From Thalassia testudinum (lineage: Eukaryota > Streptophyta > Magnoliopsida > Alismatales > Hydrocharitaceae), in assembly GCA_037157565.1 (NCBI GenBank), contig JAZHRO010000013.1, forward strand, positions 118,000,001-118,064,000: a stretch of DNA of 64,000 nt, given 5' to 3'. Below are positions 44,824 to 55,048 of this stretch, in pieces (positions within the stretch are counted from its first letter, which is position 1; every line of letters begins with the position of its first letter). A program made the translations under genes and the position numbers. The notes under the pieces were generated by a model. It made no database searches. It saw nothing but the letters and a program-made list of their open reading frames with translations, and was not told the DNA's origin.

Positions 44824-46269
44824 ATGGAGGGGAGCAGTTCCGCAATCCGAATCTCTGAGGGGCAGTCCACGTCCCGTCTGCCACTCTTCGACGGGAGCAA
44901 CTACCCCTACTGGAAGCTGCGGATGAAGACTTGGCTTCAAGCCAATGAGTTCACAATTTGGGCCAGGTGTGAGACACCATCTGAGATCCCAGAGAAACCC
45001 GCGGGAGGCTACTTGCAACAACAAATTCTTGAACTCTCTTTGAACGCGAAGACCATGAATGCCCTCTACTGCATGCTCAGCCCGGAGGAGTTCAACAGAA
45101 TCTTGCAATGTGCCACCGCATACGAGATTTGGCACACTCTTGAGGTAACTCACGAAGGTACCTCTAAGGTAAAGTCTTCTAAAATTAATTTACTTTCACA
45201 AGAATTTGAATCATTTTCTATGAAGACTGACGAAACTTTAAGTGAGATGAACACTAGGTTCACTCTCATAGTAAATAATTTGAAAGCTTTAGGAAAGACC
45301 TGCATCAAGGGGGAGCTTCAAGGAAAGCTTCTTCGTTCCCTTGGACCAGAATGGGAGCAGAAGGTCACCGCGATTGAGGAGGCAAACGAGGTGGAGGAGC
45401 TCAACATGGAAGATCTCCTAGGCAATCTAATGGCCTACGAGACTAAGTTGAAGCAAAAGAAGACGGATACACCAGAGCCTAAATCGAAGAAGACTCTCGC
45501 CTTCAAAGCTGCATCAGATAGCGAGGTAAGTTTCGATGACGAAGACTTTAAAATTTTACTTAAAAAGTTTTCCAAGTTGTGTAGGGAATCAAAGAAGGAG
45601 AAGAAGGAAAGCTCGAGACGTTGCTATCACTACAACGAAAAAAGGCACCTACGACCAGAATGCCCTCTTCTCAAAAAGGAGAAGAAGGAAAAGGAGAAGA
45701 AATCTAAGAAGAAGGCGTTCCAAGCCACTTGGGACGATTCGAGCTCGGAGGAAGAGGAAGAAGAAAAGTCTATAGAAGAAGAAACCGCTTGCTTTGGTTT
45801 CATGGCCAGAGGAAGTGATGGCGACAGCGAAAGTGGAAGCGACTCTGACAACGAGGTAAATTTTGATTTACAAGAAGCTTTTAATGAACTATTTGATGTT
45901 AGTAAATCATTAAGAATAGAAAATAAAAGCATTAAAAAGAACCTTAGCTTTCTTAAATCTGAAAATGATAGGTTAGAAATAAAACTTAAGGACCTAGAAA
46001 GTAGTTCTAGTCCTAAGGATAATAACCTGTTATTAGAAAATAAAAATTTAATCAATGAAAATATTAAATTGATTGAAGAAAATGATAATTTAAAACTAGA
46101 AATTTCTGATTTAAAAACTAAGATGCATATTATAGAAAAAGAAATTGCATGTCTTAGGGAAAACTCTAACAAATTAATCAACAAAGTAGATAATTTTTAT
46201 AGCCCTAAGGTTGAGAAAGGATCTCAGTCAAGGAGACTCGTTAACAGATCCGGATCCAAGCACACTTGA
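44824..46269 (+). CDS. gag: Copia-type Gag of element I, with altered zinc knuckle
   Basis: Gag forms the particle that packages the element RNA. I choose the ATG at 44824 (MEGSSSAIR, 481 codons); an upstream in-frame ATG at 44791 lies close to the PBS and is less likely. Residues about 15-220 match the plant copia gag domain (Retrotran_gag_2/UBN2 type): LFDGSNYPYWKLRMKTWL, then NLKALGKTCIKGELQGKLLR. The zinc knuckle at about residues 267-280 reads CYHYNEKRHLRPEC: the second Cys is Tyr and the usual Gly is Arg, both explicable by G-to-A changes, so zinc binding is probably lost. A Lys-rich and then Glu/Asp-rich linker follows, with a long coiled coil (about residues 350-465). The stop at 46267 is TGA where the family commonly has Trp, and the frame stays open to 46560. 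Confidence 0.9.
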   Translation: MEGSSSAIRISEGQSTSRLPLFDGSNYPYWKLRMKTWLQANEFTIWARCETPSEIPEKPAGGYLQQQILELSLNAKTMNALYCMLSPEEFNRILQCATAYEIWHTLEVTHEGTSKVKSSKINLLSQEFESFSMKTDETLSEMNTRFTLIVNNLKALGKTCIKGELQGKLLRSLGPEWEQKVTAIEEANEVEELNMEDLLGNLMAYETKLKQKKTDTPEPKSKKTLAFKAASDSEVSFDDEDFKILLKKFSKLCRESKKEKKESSRRCYHYNEKRHLRPECPLLKKEKKEKEKKSKKKAFQATWDDSSSEEEEEEKSIEEETACFGFMARGSDGDSESGSDSDNEVNFDLQEAFNELFDVSKSLRIENKSIKKNLSFLKSENDRLEIKLKDLESSSSPKDNNLLLENKNLINENIKLIEENDNLKLEISDLKTKMHIIEKEIACLRENSNKLINKVDNFYSPKVEKGSQSRRLVNRSGSKHT

Positions 46270-46560
46270 ATACCGAAGAAAGAATTGGAATCTTATTTTG
46301 TAGGTTTCAGGGATAACTACAATACGAAGGATTGGACTAACAAGCTCAAGGCTGGTCAACTTGAGTTGGGAGAACCAAGGAGTAGACCAAGGAGGAGAAC
46401 GAGAAGACCGACGAGATGGCGAACAAATGATGTACCTGCCGCAAGTCGACCACCAGACTGGAGACCGACGCCAATGCCTGAGCCTCCAAGCTATGGATGG
46501 GAGCCCCATCCGATGTGGCATCCACCACCACCATTTGGGCCATTTTATTGGCCATGGTAG
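46270..46560 (+). pseudogene. C-terminal extension of element I gag beyond a TGA
   Basis: It is in the same frame as gag, directly after the TGA at 46267-46269: IPKKELESYFVGF, then an Arg-rich run (RPRRRTRRPTRW) and a Pro/Trp-rich end finishing FYWPW at the TAG of 46558. In autonomous copia elements the W-x-P-K segment leads into protease; here a short basic, aromatic tail replaces it. It may be reached by readthrough or be dead after a TGG-to-TGA change. I do not know its function. Confidence 0.6.
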
Positions 46561-46887
46561 GTGAGGTAAAAATTCTTTACCCTATCTTTTTATCATTAGC
46601 ATTTAGATAGAAGGAGTTAAAAAATTTATGAGCTAATTGTCAATTCTTAAGGGGGAGTTGCAAGTTAGATAAATTTCCTTTAGTAAGGGAGAGAAAAATA
46701 ATAGCTATCTTGTTGTTACAAAAAGGTGGAGGACATTACTTTTAAAAGAAATTCATAGAAGAGCATGTTTTAAAGGAGAGTTATAGGAAATTTAAAATCA
46801 ATCAAACCTTTTTGATAATGTCAAAAAGGGGGAGGATTTTTTCTGCATTATTATTTATGGTTTTGTCAACATCAAAAAGGGGGAGAT
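46561..46887 (+). other. 3' noncoding region of element I with two polypurine tracts
   Basis: TCAAAAAGGGGGAG occurs twice: 46821-46834, where its start forms the right arm of a 9-bp hairpin (CCTTTTTGA 46807-46815 / TCAAAAAGG 46821-46829), and about 46872-46885, abutting the 3' LTR. Confidence 0.8.
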
Positions 46888-48606
46888 TGTTGGTGCTAGA
46901 GCACCACGATCGTTTATTTGATGATAACAAAACACGTGTCACTTAACATTTGCACTTGGAGTCTTAGATTTCAGGTCAAATTGCAAATGGAGACGTGATT
47001 ACACGGAATTCGAGTTCGCATCCAGGACGGATTGGAGGAGCTTGATGGAGAACAGAGAAGATTCGCGAGGAGTGATAGATTGAAGATGGAAGGACAAGAA
47101 GAATAGGATAGAATTCTGTTTATTTCTTTCATGTACTTTTGTCTTTATTTTCTTGCTCTTTTTGTTCCTTAGAACATCATGTTAAAGAGCCTCAAAGTAC
47201 CCTAACAATAGTCTTAGGAACACCGGCACAACCCTAGGACATTTAGGTTTTCTGTGGAGAACTTAGAAAACCAATATAGGGTTCAAATAGCTGTTCCAGA
47301 TGTCTAATTTCAAAATCAGACGTCTGATAATGTGTTTTAAGATGTCTGACTGTTGATTCAGACGTCTGATAACATTTAGGTTGGACATAGTTAGCTCTGT
47401 CTGATGAAATCAGACGTCCAGACCTTAGTCCAGACGTCTTATAAGACGTCTGATGGACTTGCCAGACGTCCAATTAGTGGATCGTTGGCTGGCACAACAC
47501 ACACTGAAGGATATGACCGTTAGAGCCTAATCAGACGTCCTTAAGCCTTTCCAGACGTCTGATAAATGACCGTTTTGCCTCGGCTGACCCAAAATCACTT
47601 CTCAGAGATTTTCTAGCCGTTACAACTCTTGGAAATCCATTCCCACGAAAAAGTAGGTTTCTAGACGTCCAGACATAGTGCCAGACGTCCTGTATGTCAT
47701 CTGATGGACTTGCACTAGAACCCTGTTTAGATCTGATTCAAGTCAGGAAGAAACCTACATAAAATCAAACATCGACCTTATTTTTAGACGTCTTAAACTG
47801 GTTTCCCAGACGTCTGATGCCAGAATCAGACGTCTGATAACCCTGTCAGTGCAATCATTATTCCTGATTTCGGCCTGATTCTCTTGGGCTTTGCACCCAA
47901 CGACTATGGAAGCTTTCCAAAGCCTTCCAAAGCTTTCCTAGGGCCTCTATAAATAGAAAGGAACCTCTTTCACACAAACACACACCTAGATACACCTAGA
48001 CGCACCAAGAACAAGCATTTCCACTCTTTTGTGTCCAAAAAGAAGCTCTTGCTCTCCAAGCTCAAATTCTACATCTTGAGAGTATCAAGCCTTTGCGCAC
48101 CCGCTCTCCCGCCGTAGTTCACGAGAGCGACATTGCGCCGTCGTGTGGATCACTCACCCGCGTCATCGATTCGACGCACTCCTTGCAAAGGGGAGTTTCC
48201 TAATTCCTATAGAAGCTAGGTTTAAATCTTTGTTGGCTCTATAGGACTATATTTGTTATTTTATCTTTGTTATTTGGTTGGGTATTCGCTTTGCAAATTC
48301 CTGTCTCTTTCATGGGACAAAATCCTTCTCGTGAAGAGAAGGGTTGAGGAACGCTACCCTCGCACTTGTAGCGTGGTTGTAATTGAGGTTGAATCACCCT
48401 CGTTTAAGTGATTCGTTTAGTGGATTTGATCAACTTGGTTGATCGAAAAATCCTAACTCGAGAGGGTTAGGTGGTGGTTTTCACCCGGTTTGGGTTTACA
48501 CCTAAAAATAATTGTGTACCTTGTGTGATTGTTTATTTTGTGAGATTGTTTATATTATATTTCTGCAATTTATTACGTCACTCCCTCCTAGTAGGGCGAA
48601 TCTACA
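46888..48606 (+). repeat. 3' LTR of element I
   Basis: It is 1719 bp and pairs with 43103-44770. Its palindrome array (about 47295-47840) has three extra units compared with the 5' LTR. Confidence 0.93.
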
Positions 48607-50551
48607 GGGGGTCATCTTGACCTACTTTGCAAAATAGTACACCCAATTACATTTTTGCCCCTACCTTTTGAAAACCATTGCACAGACCCCCTTAACTTCC
48701 ACCCACTCTTACAAACAGGTCCCTCCGTCATTAATGGGGAGAAATCCTACTCCGACAAGGAATGGAGGGGGAGTACTCCCTGATTCCTCAGAGATCTCCT
48801 CCCAGATTTGGAAGGGAGATTCTTTGAGGAATTCCCTTCCATTTGAGCTCGATCCTAATCTCTGATTTGCACCCAATCTCTTGTGCGAACGCAAGAAAGA
48901 TTTGGGTCTCTAACTGATTCCATCTTCGATGAGGATTCACACGCTTGGAAGCTTGTCATCCAAGCACAGAAACCCCTGCTAGCATCTATAAAAGGATCCT
49001 CAACCCTGGCCTCACCTCCTCAGCTCGACTTGGCCAGAGATCCACCCCAATTTCATCCTCTTCTCCTTCGGTCAAGTGGTCCAGCGAGCTCCGACGAGCC
49101 TCCCTTCTCTTTCTAGTTGCTCTACCATAATACCAGTGGTAGAGCTATCCTCACCATCTTCCACCGCATCGTGAAACACTCGCACGAGCATCTCTAGCCC
49201 TGTCGTTGTCGCCTTTCCCTCCATTGGACGCCGTCTTCTCTGGCGACAGCAGGTATTGCCAGTCACCATCTCTCCCCCTTTGTCCACTTAATTAGGTTAG
49301 ACTTACTCCTGTCTATCCCCTCTTCAATTCCCCTCAATCTATTTCATGAATTACCCCTCGACTGCCACTGTCCACCGCCATCTTCCCCATCTCCAGCCAA
49401 CCTTCGGTGAAATGCATCCATCACTCCACACCTCCATACGTCTTGCCACCAACCTCTTCACCTCTGCCATCGACCACTGAACATCTTCCACCCACTCACA
49501 GATCGCCAACACCTCCCTAAACGCCCCCCGACCTAACCCATAACCACGGCCACAGAGCAACCTAGGCATGCATGCCTAGGCCTCTCCGCAACCTGCCACC
49601 TACTGTCCCACCTTCGCCTTGACACGGCGAAGCTTCCCATGTATTTTAATGGGGCCACCAGGACGTATTCATGTGTGATAGATCAGAGATCCCATCCGCC
49701 ATTAGCAAGCACACGAGCTTGCTTGTTCTCTAGCTTTAGGCCGCAAGCTTCAGGATTCAGGCTCCCAGGTTGTGCTGGTTGAGAGTGTGCACAAGTCCAG
49801 CCTGAGAGCATTTGCTGCGAGACCTTCAGCGGCGACAATTGTGCGAAGTCATCCACGTGCAGGTGCGTGCAAAAGCAGGTGGGACAATAGTCCCACCTCA
49901 TAACACAAATTGATTTTGTGTTTTACTCTATTCACCTCGAGACACACATGGGGTGAGGTCCCTCACCTATCACGCCTCGTTCGCGACACTCCCCCACGGA
50001 CCTGGCACCCGACCCGACTAACCTACCGAGCACTCCTCGCGCACCACACCCACATCGGTGCGCCTGGACCCAGGCACGCGACTGGCCCGATTACTCGACT
50101 CTGGGAGAGCATACCGAAGAGAGATACACAGAGAGAGAGACGCGCGGGGAGGGTAGGGGAATAGGTTTTGCTGTGTGGTGATTGTGCAGGAAGAGGAAGC
50201 TAAGGGAGGAAGAGGCATAGTAAGAGAAGGAAAGGAAGGACTTAGCTGCACCTAGAGAAGTCAGAAGAGAAGCAAGGTGCAGCTGAAGCGAAGGCATGGT
50301 GAAGCGAGAAGAAGGAAGGAACAAGAAGGAAGAAAGTCACTGTGCAGAGGAAGAAGAGAAGGAAAGAAGCAATAAGCTAAGAAGGCAAGCAACTGAAGTA
50401 GAGCAAAGAAAGGAGCTGCAAAGAAGAGACAAGGAAGGAGAAACAGACGGCCAAAGTCAAAGAAGAATAGAAGAAACGTGCAGGGTAGGTAAACAGTCAC
50501 CTATACTACAACGCAACTGACTTAAAAAAGCACGAGCAAGCACTACCAACA
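48607..50551 (+). repeat. 5' LTR of element H, second part
   Basis: It resumes GGGGGTCATCTTGACC and matches 55640-57966, with a TATA box at 48985-48995 and an A/G-rich U5 (50110-50460). Near 50482 it lacks about 300 bp present in the 3' LTR (roughly 57600-57890), including the U5 motif. Open frames 48668-50520 on both strands are LTR sequence. Confidence 0.87.
48985..48995 (+). promoter_or_regulatory. Probable TATA box of element H (5' LTR)
   Basis: TCTATAAAAGG, identical at 56019-56029 in the 3' LTR. Confidence 0.6.
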
Positions 50552-50554
50552 TTT

Positions 50555-50572
50555 TGGCACCGTTGCCGGGGA
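50555..50572 (+). other. Primer-binding site of element H (tRNA-Asp type)
   Basis: TGGCACCGTTGCCGGGGA lies 3 nt after the LTR end at 50551. It is the best match in the window to the tRNA-Asp 3' end complement (one difference from the sequence I recall). Confidence 0.9.
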
Positions 50573-51714
50573 GCAACGTGCAATTTATCACTAATCTGTA
50601 CATTCTTTTTGACTATATTGAACACTAACTTGCCCTATTTATTTTATTGTAATCTTGCAAGGTATTTCACGAGAAGATCCCTCCCACAAGTCAACTACTG
50701 CAGGGCAGGTAATTTCTTTTCTTCCTTAAACTATCCCCTAATCCTTGAAAGGCAAAAGGAAGCAATTAATATAGGAATCAATTGCCTTCTTACTATAGTA
50801 ATCACCATCTTTAAGGCAAACGTTACCTGATTTTGCAAAAATTTTTCAAACCTTCTTCATGTTGGAGCGATTTTTTTTCCTATCCCACAAATTCTTGTGC
50901 CTAATAAAAATCATGCTTAATCTACGCAGACAACACACTTCTTGCTTTTAAGTCCAAAGAGAATTTTTGTGAAAATGAGGATTGGAAATAGAACCAAATT
51001 AGGTTTTCCATAGTAGGGCTTTTGGAGTGCTAGTCACACATGCCTGTATAAAAGGAAATGAACCCTCCCGCATCAGTGTGCTACCCAAGCCCTTGATTGA
51101 AGAGATCTAAACAAGACAAACTCTAAAAATTGAGCTCTAACAGCACTTGAATCCTAAAATCTTGGACCTAATAAACTGGGAGTCAAATTAGGATGGTCTC
51201 TAGGTCTCAAGCCTAGAATCATTCTGCCATCTTTCAAACAGGTCAGGTGAAGTTGACCCCTTCGGTCAACCAACCTCCAAATTAGGTCACAACATCAAAG
51301 CATCTAAAGCTCAAATGAGAACCCTAAAGCACCTTTGAAATAAAAGTGGTAGACTTAAGAGGTCAAGGTCCCCATTCTGGTCTACTTGGAATCACAGTGA
51401 CAAGAGAGGTCGGGTGGGGGAAACCCTGTAACCCGTGGGGATGCTTTACCGTGTAGGGGTCATTGCGGGACTCTCCCTCTCTGGCTACCCAGGTAATTCT
51501 CAGGTGGACGACCTTCTGATCTAGGGGTATCATCCGCCCTGAACCTCCGTAGTCATCGAACATTTTTGGGTGTCTTGATTGGGTCAAAAAGATCTCCAGT
51601 CCCTCATCTTTTCTCTTTAGAGCACACACATACGTTTTTAGTGGGACTCTTTATTCAGATTGAATCGCTTCATAACTTGATTCTACATCTTGATTCAAAC
51701 TCTGATTCTACATC
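50573..51714 (+). other. Leader of element H
   Basis: This is noncoding and homologous, inverted, to the leader of A at 1-881. Confidence 0.75.
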
Positions 51715-53270
51715 TTGGTTCCACCACCTGATCCAAATATGCAGCCAAACCACTTAGGGCTACCATTCAAGAAACCTGAATATCGGAGATCCATGAGAGA
51801 TAGGATGATTGAGGATGCCCTGAAATTCTATGAAAAAGAAGACAAAACCTCAACACCAGTAGAAAACATTCAGGTTGATGTCCCAACAACCACAACTTGT
51901 GCCCAAGTGCTACTGGCAGAAGCCACAAGAGGATCAACCCGAGACATGCTCATCACATGATACATTGAGATAGAAAAATTGCATAATCTTGAATACCTTC
52001 AATGCATGACAAATCCTCGACTTTGGGAGCAACACCAAAATGATCTTGAAAAATGGGAAGAGATAATGAGATTATCAGAACAAATTATCGACCAGAATAA
52101 CCCATATATGCCATAAATAGAGGATGAACCATCTTGGGAAAACATTGAGGATCAATCTGATCTCGGGTTTGAGGCACAAAATGGTTATGGATTCCCAACC
52201 CAGATGGAGTACAATGTGCCTGATATTGAAGAAGGTTGGGAAGCTCCAAATGCAGGAAAACACAATGTTGATTCCACTCTAGACCATGAATCACTAGGCT
52301 TAGAAGCCCAAAACTCTTGCAATAATGAAAGTAGAATTGAACCTCTCAAGGGTGTAAATTCCACCCCTTATTCTAATAAGGTGACCCTCGAAGGTTATTC
52401 AGACCTAGATTCTAGTGATTCAAGCCACATCCTAAGCCCAGAATCTAGATCTGAAACCTATCGAGAAGATTTTGAGGTCCCATATGAGGAAGATCAATTT
52501 TTCAATGAGGAATATGATTTTGGGCCTCTATTTGATGAATATCCCTTGCCAACATCCTCAGAGGAACCAATCAACTTTTCAGAAGTCATGCCAATTTACG
52601 ATACAGAAACTGAGGAGATGGGCGAGTGGGATTTCAATTGGGTCTGTCCTACCAGCTTAGAACCTGAGCCTCTACCAGATAAGGACACCTTTTTAAGCTC
52701 AGAACTGACATCTAGGGTAGACACCAGTTAGGTTGCTGAATCTACAGCATATGATTTATTCTATGATGGAACTCATGATCTTGAATCTCATTCAGATTTT
52801 AATTTTTGCAAATTTTTCGACGATTTCAAATCTAACCATAACATCGGAGAAAATATGCTTCCTGATTATAACAAGCCAATCTACGACCTCAGCTCACATG
52901 ACTCATTCTCTAACTCCGAGTTTGAAAGTTACTATGATGACTCTCTACTTGAGACCACCTATCATTCCTTTCTAGAAGAGCCCTCATACACAATTCTCAT
53001 TGAAGCCACCTCTTCCACCATACAGAACAGATCAAACCCAATTCTCTACCCCGATCTGCAACTGGACTCAATTTCTATTCTGATTCACCTCTCACTGAGC
53101 CGTTTGCAGATGATTTAGCTCCACATCTATACCAGGCATCGGGTATCAATGAGACTGAAAAGCATGATCCATCATTCTCTTATCACCCCTATAGGGTTTC
53201 CACACCATGCACTGATTATTTTTCGGAACCCTGCTCTGACCAAGCTGATTCGACTTAGCCTAAACCCAAG
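51715..53270 (+). pseudogene. Acidic reading frame of element H, unknown function
   Basis: One frame runs from 51715 to about 53060 with stops at 51958 (TGA), 52114 (TAA) and 52729 (TAG), then shifts frame (SPLTEPFADDLAPHLYQ) to about 53258. The first 80 residues are basic to mixed (LPFKKPEYRRSMRDRMIEDA). From about 52120 it is strongly acidic, rich in Asp, Glu, Ser, Tyr and Phe (for example EDQFFNEEYDFGPLFDEYP). A basic/hydrophobic end follows (FEPHCIWW..., about 53290-53460, decayed). There is no gag, zinc knuckle, protease or polymerase motif. It lies between leader and post-coding box, like the acidic frame in G, to which it has similar composition but no similarity I can align. The long kept frame suggests it once was a protein-coding gene. 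Confidence 0.6.
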
Positions 53271-53490
53271 TTTTCATTTCCACATCCATTCGAGCCACAT
53301 TGCATATGGTGGGTTCTGCATTTGTTGATCTACATCTATCAACCCACCAGACTGATTGGGTTTGGGCTGCATCATCAGCCTGTTGATCTTAACAAGCACC
53401 TAGTTGGACCAACCAGGCTCTTAATCAAGGTGCTTGTTTTACAAAATTCCACAGATTTGACCACTCCCTCTCCACCCCATTTTCTGCTTG

Positions 53491-53776
53491 GCTGAAGGCG
53501 TTGAATTTAGCGCTTAACGGGAGGCAACCCATCATTCCAAAAATGGAGACCCATCTGATTATCTGTCTATACTCCACGTCCATTGCACATTTAGTTTAGC
53601 CTTGGACAGTTGATCCCACCTCTAGTACACATACCAGAGCTTGAAATCATCCGCATCAGTCATTTTCGACCCATTCACCCACCCGATGTATCCTGTTCTA
53701 AGTCCTTGACCTCAACACTATTTCACACCCTCCGTTTACAATGAGGACATTGCAAAACTTAGGCATGGGGGGGTGA
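53491..53776 (+). other. Post-coding box and first hairpin/polypurine module of H
   Basis: The box at 53491-53532 contains GAAGGCGTTGAATTTAGCGC and then GGGAGGCAACCCAT. The hairpin at 53739-53752 has arms CAATG/CATTG and loop AGGA, followed by CTTAGGCATGGGGGGGTG (53758-53775). Confidence 0.83.
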
Positions 53777-55048
53777 TAAAAGTGCATACATATAGAATCA
53801 AGAAAAAGTCAAAAGGATTCTCACAAAAAAATTCACATATGTCAAAAACACAAAAAAATTGAAAAATTATGAAAAAAGAACAAAAAATGGAGGGAGGAAA
53901 TTTTGTGAGCCACATAATTATAAGGAGGAGAAAAAGAGCAAAAATGACAAAATAGGAGCACAAAATGAAAAAGAAAAAGAGAGTCATTAGTAAGAGATTA
54001 AGGAATTAATCGAAGTTCTAGACGAAATCAAGAAAGAAGAAAAGTGCTAAGGAGACACAAAAAGAGACTAGCAGGAACACTGAGCTTAGGCCTTCTGAGA
54101 TAGACTCTTAGGCTTAAAATTCACGTACCCGCTAACATCTGGATAATCCTTAAGAGGTTGGGGAAAATGCGAAGCTTAAGTATTAGGTCTAAGGCTTAGG
54201 AAGTATTTGGCCTCATTAATTGACCATCGATTTGCGGATTCGGTAACCTAAGCACTCCAATTCACACACATTCTAGTTCAGTGTGCATAAATATCAAAAT
54301 CACACAAAAAATGTTTCAATGTTCTGAAAATGTTGCCTAGATTAGGAGCAGCCGATCAACACCAGTTGATTTGGATGAGTTCCCGATGCAAAGAGGCGGG
54401 AGATTCCCCTTGAAGACGCGTAACAGCATATCGTCTCCTTGGTGCTTGTCTCTTAGGATATTTAAATATCCTACCGGGGACATGTAAGCACTCTGCTGGT
54501 TCAGATACCATGGGCAGCATTATCACGAAATGTCGATTGCCAGGGTCTGGATTCGGCCACAGAATGCCATAGGCGGGATTATCTTGAAATCTAGGGTTCT
54601 GGGGGTTGCCATGGGCGGTGCTATCATGAAGCATCGATTGTCAGGGACCCTTGAAGATTGATGATGGGGACGAGGAATCCGACAGACCGTGTTGAGAAGC
54701 CAATCCGAAGCTATAAATAAAAAGAAAAGAGAGAGAAATCTCTCCAAACAAATAAATCCTCTGTCTCTCTCTTACAAAAACACACTGCAAACTAAACCTA
54801 GGCTAAAAATGTCTCAAGCACTAGTGCTTTAATCACGGAGTCCAACAAACCCTAGGTTAGTTTCTGCAGGCCTTAAAAACCTTTGCGGAAGACTGAGGCT
54901 AAAGCGGGTCAGGTCCAAATTTTGGTTGATATGTAAGTACCTCTGGGCCTATTGTCGGCATTCTGACCTAATCACAAAATAAAGAAAAGCACTTATCATA
55001 ACTAGTAACAAACACACAGGGTCTAAAACATAAGTTAAAACCTTGAAA
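53777..55048 (+). other. 3' noncoding region of element H
   Basis: An A-rich stretch (53800-54060) and a three-unit hairpin repeat (54517-54636) are present; no gene is accepted. Confidence 0.7.
54517..54636 (+). other. Three tandem small hairpins with loop ATC-N-N-GA in H
   Basis: Stems and loops: 54517-54521/54529-54533 (GCATT/AATGT, loop ATCACGA); 54576-54580/54588-54592 (GGATT/AATCT, loop ATCTTGA); 54616-54622/54630-54636 (CGGTGCT/AGCATCG, loop ATCATGA). Each carries a G.T pair at the same level. Stems vary and the loop is nearly constant. Confidence 0.65.

Larger units (their letters stand above)
43103..48606 (+). mobile_element. Element I: gag-only copia-type LTR retrotransposon
   Basis: LTRs at 43103-44770 and 46888-48606 begin TGTTGGTGCTAGA and end CGAATCTACA. 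They are very alike apart from three small insertions. The PBS resembles the initiator tRNA-Met type, and one long gag frame is followed by a polypurine tract. The flanking 5-mers are GGGGT and GGGGG. The uninterrupted site is seen in H's other LTR near 55640 (CCTAAGGGGAGGTCATC). No protease, integrase or RT is present. It is the innermost and probably youngest insertion. Confidence 0.92.

Noticed and set aside
45630..46184. Minus-strand frame of 184 codons
   Set aside because: It is antisense to the copia gag coiled coil; its Ser/Leu-rich content mirrors Lys/Glu/Asn codons on the other strand.
50018..50500. Minus-strand Ser/Leu/Phe-rich frames, also at 57070-57517
   Set aside because: They are the complement of A/G-rich U5 repeats in LTR H and have low-complexity composition with no conserved domain.
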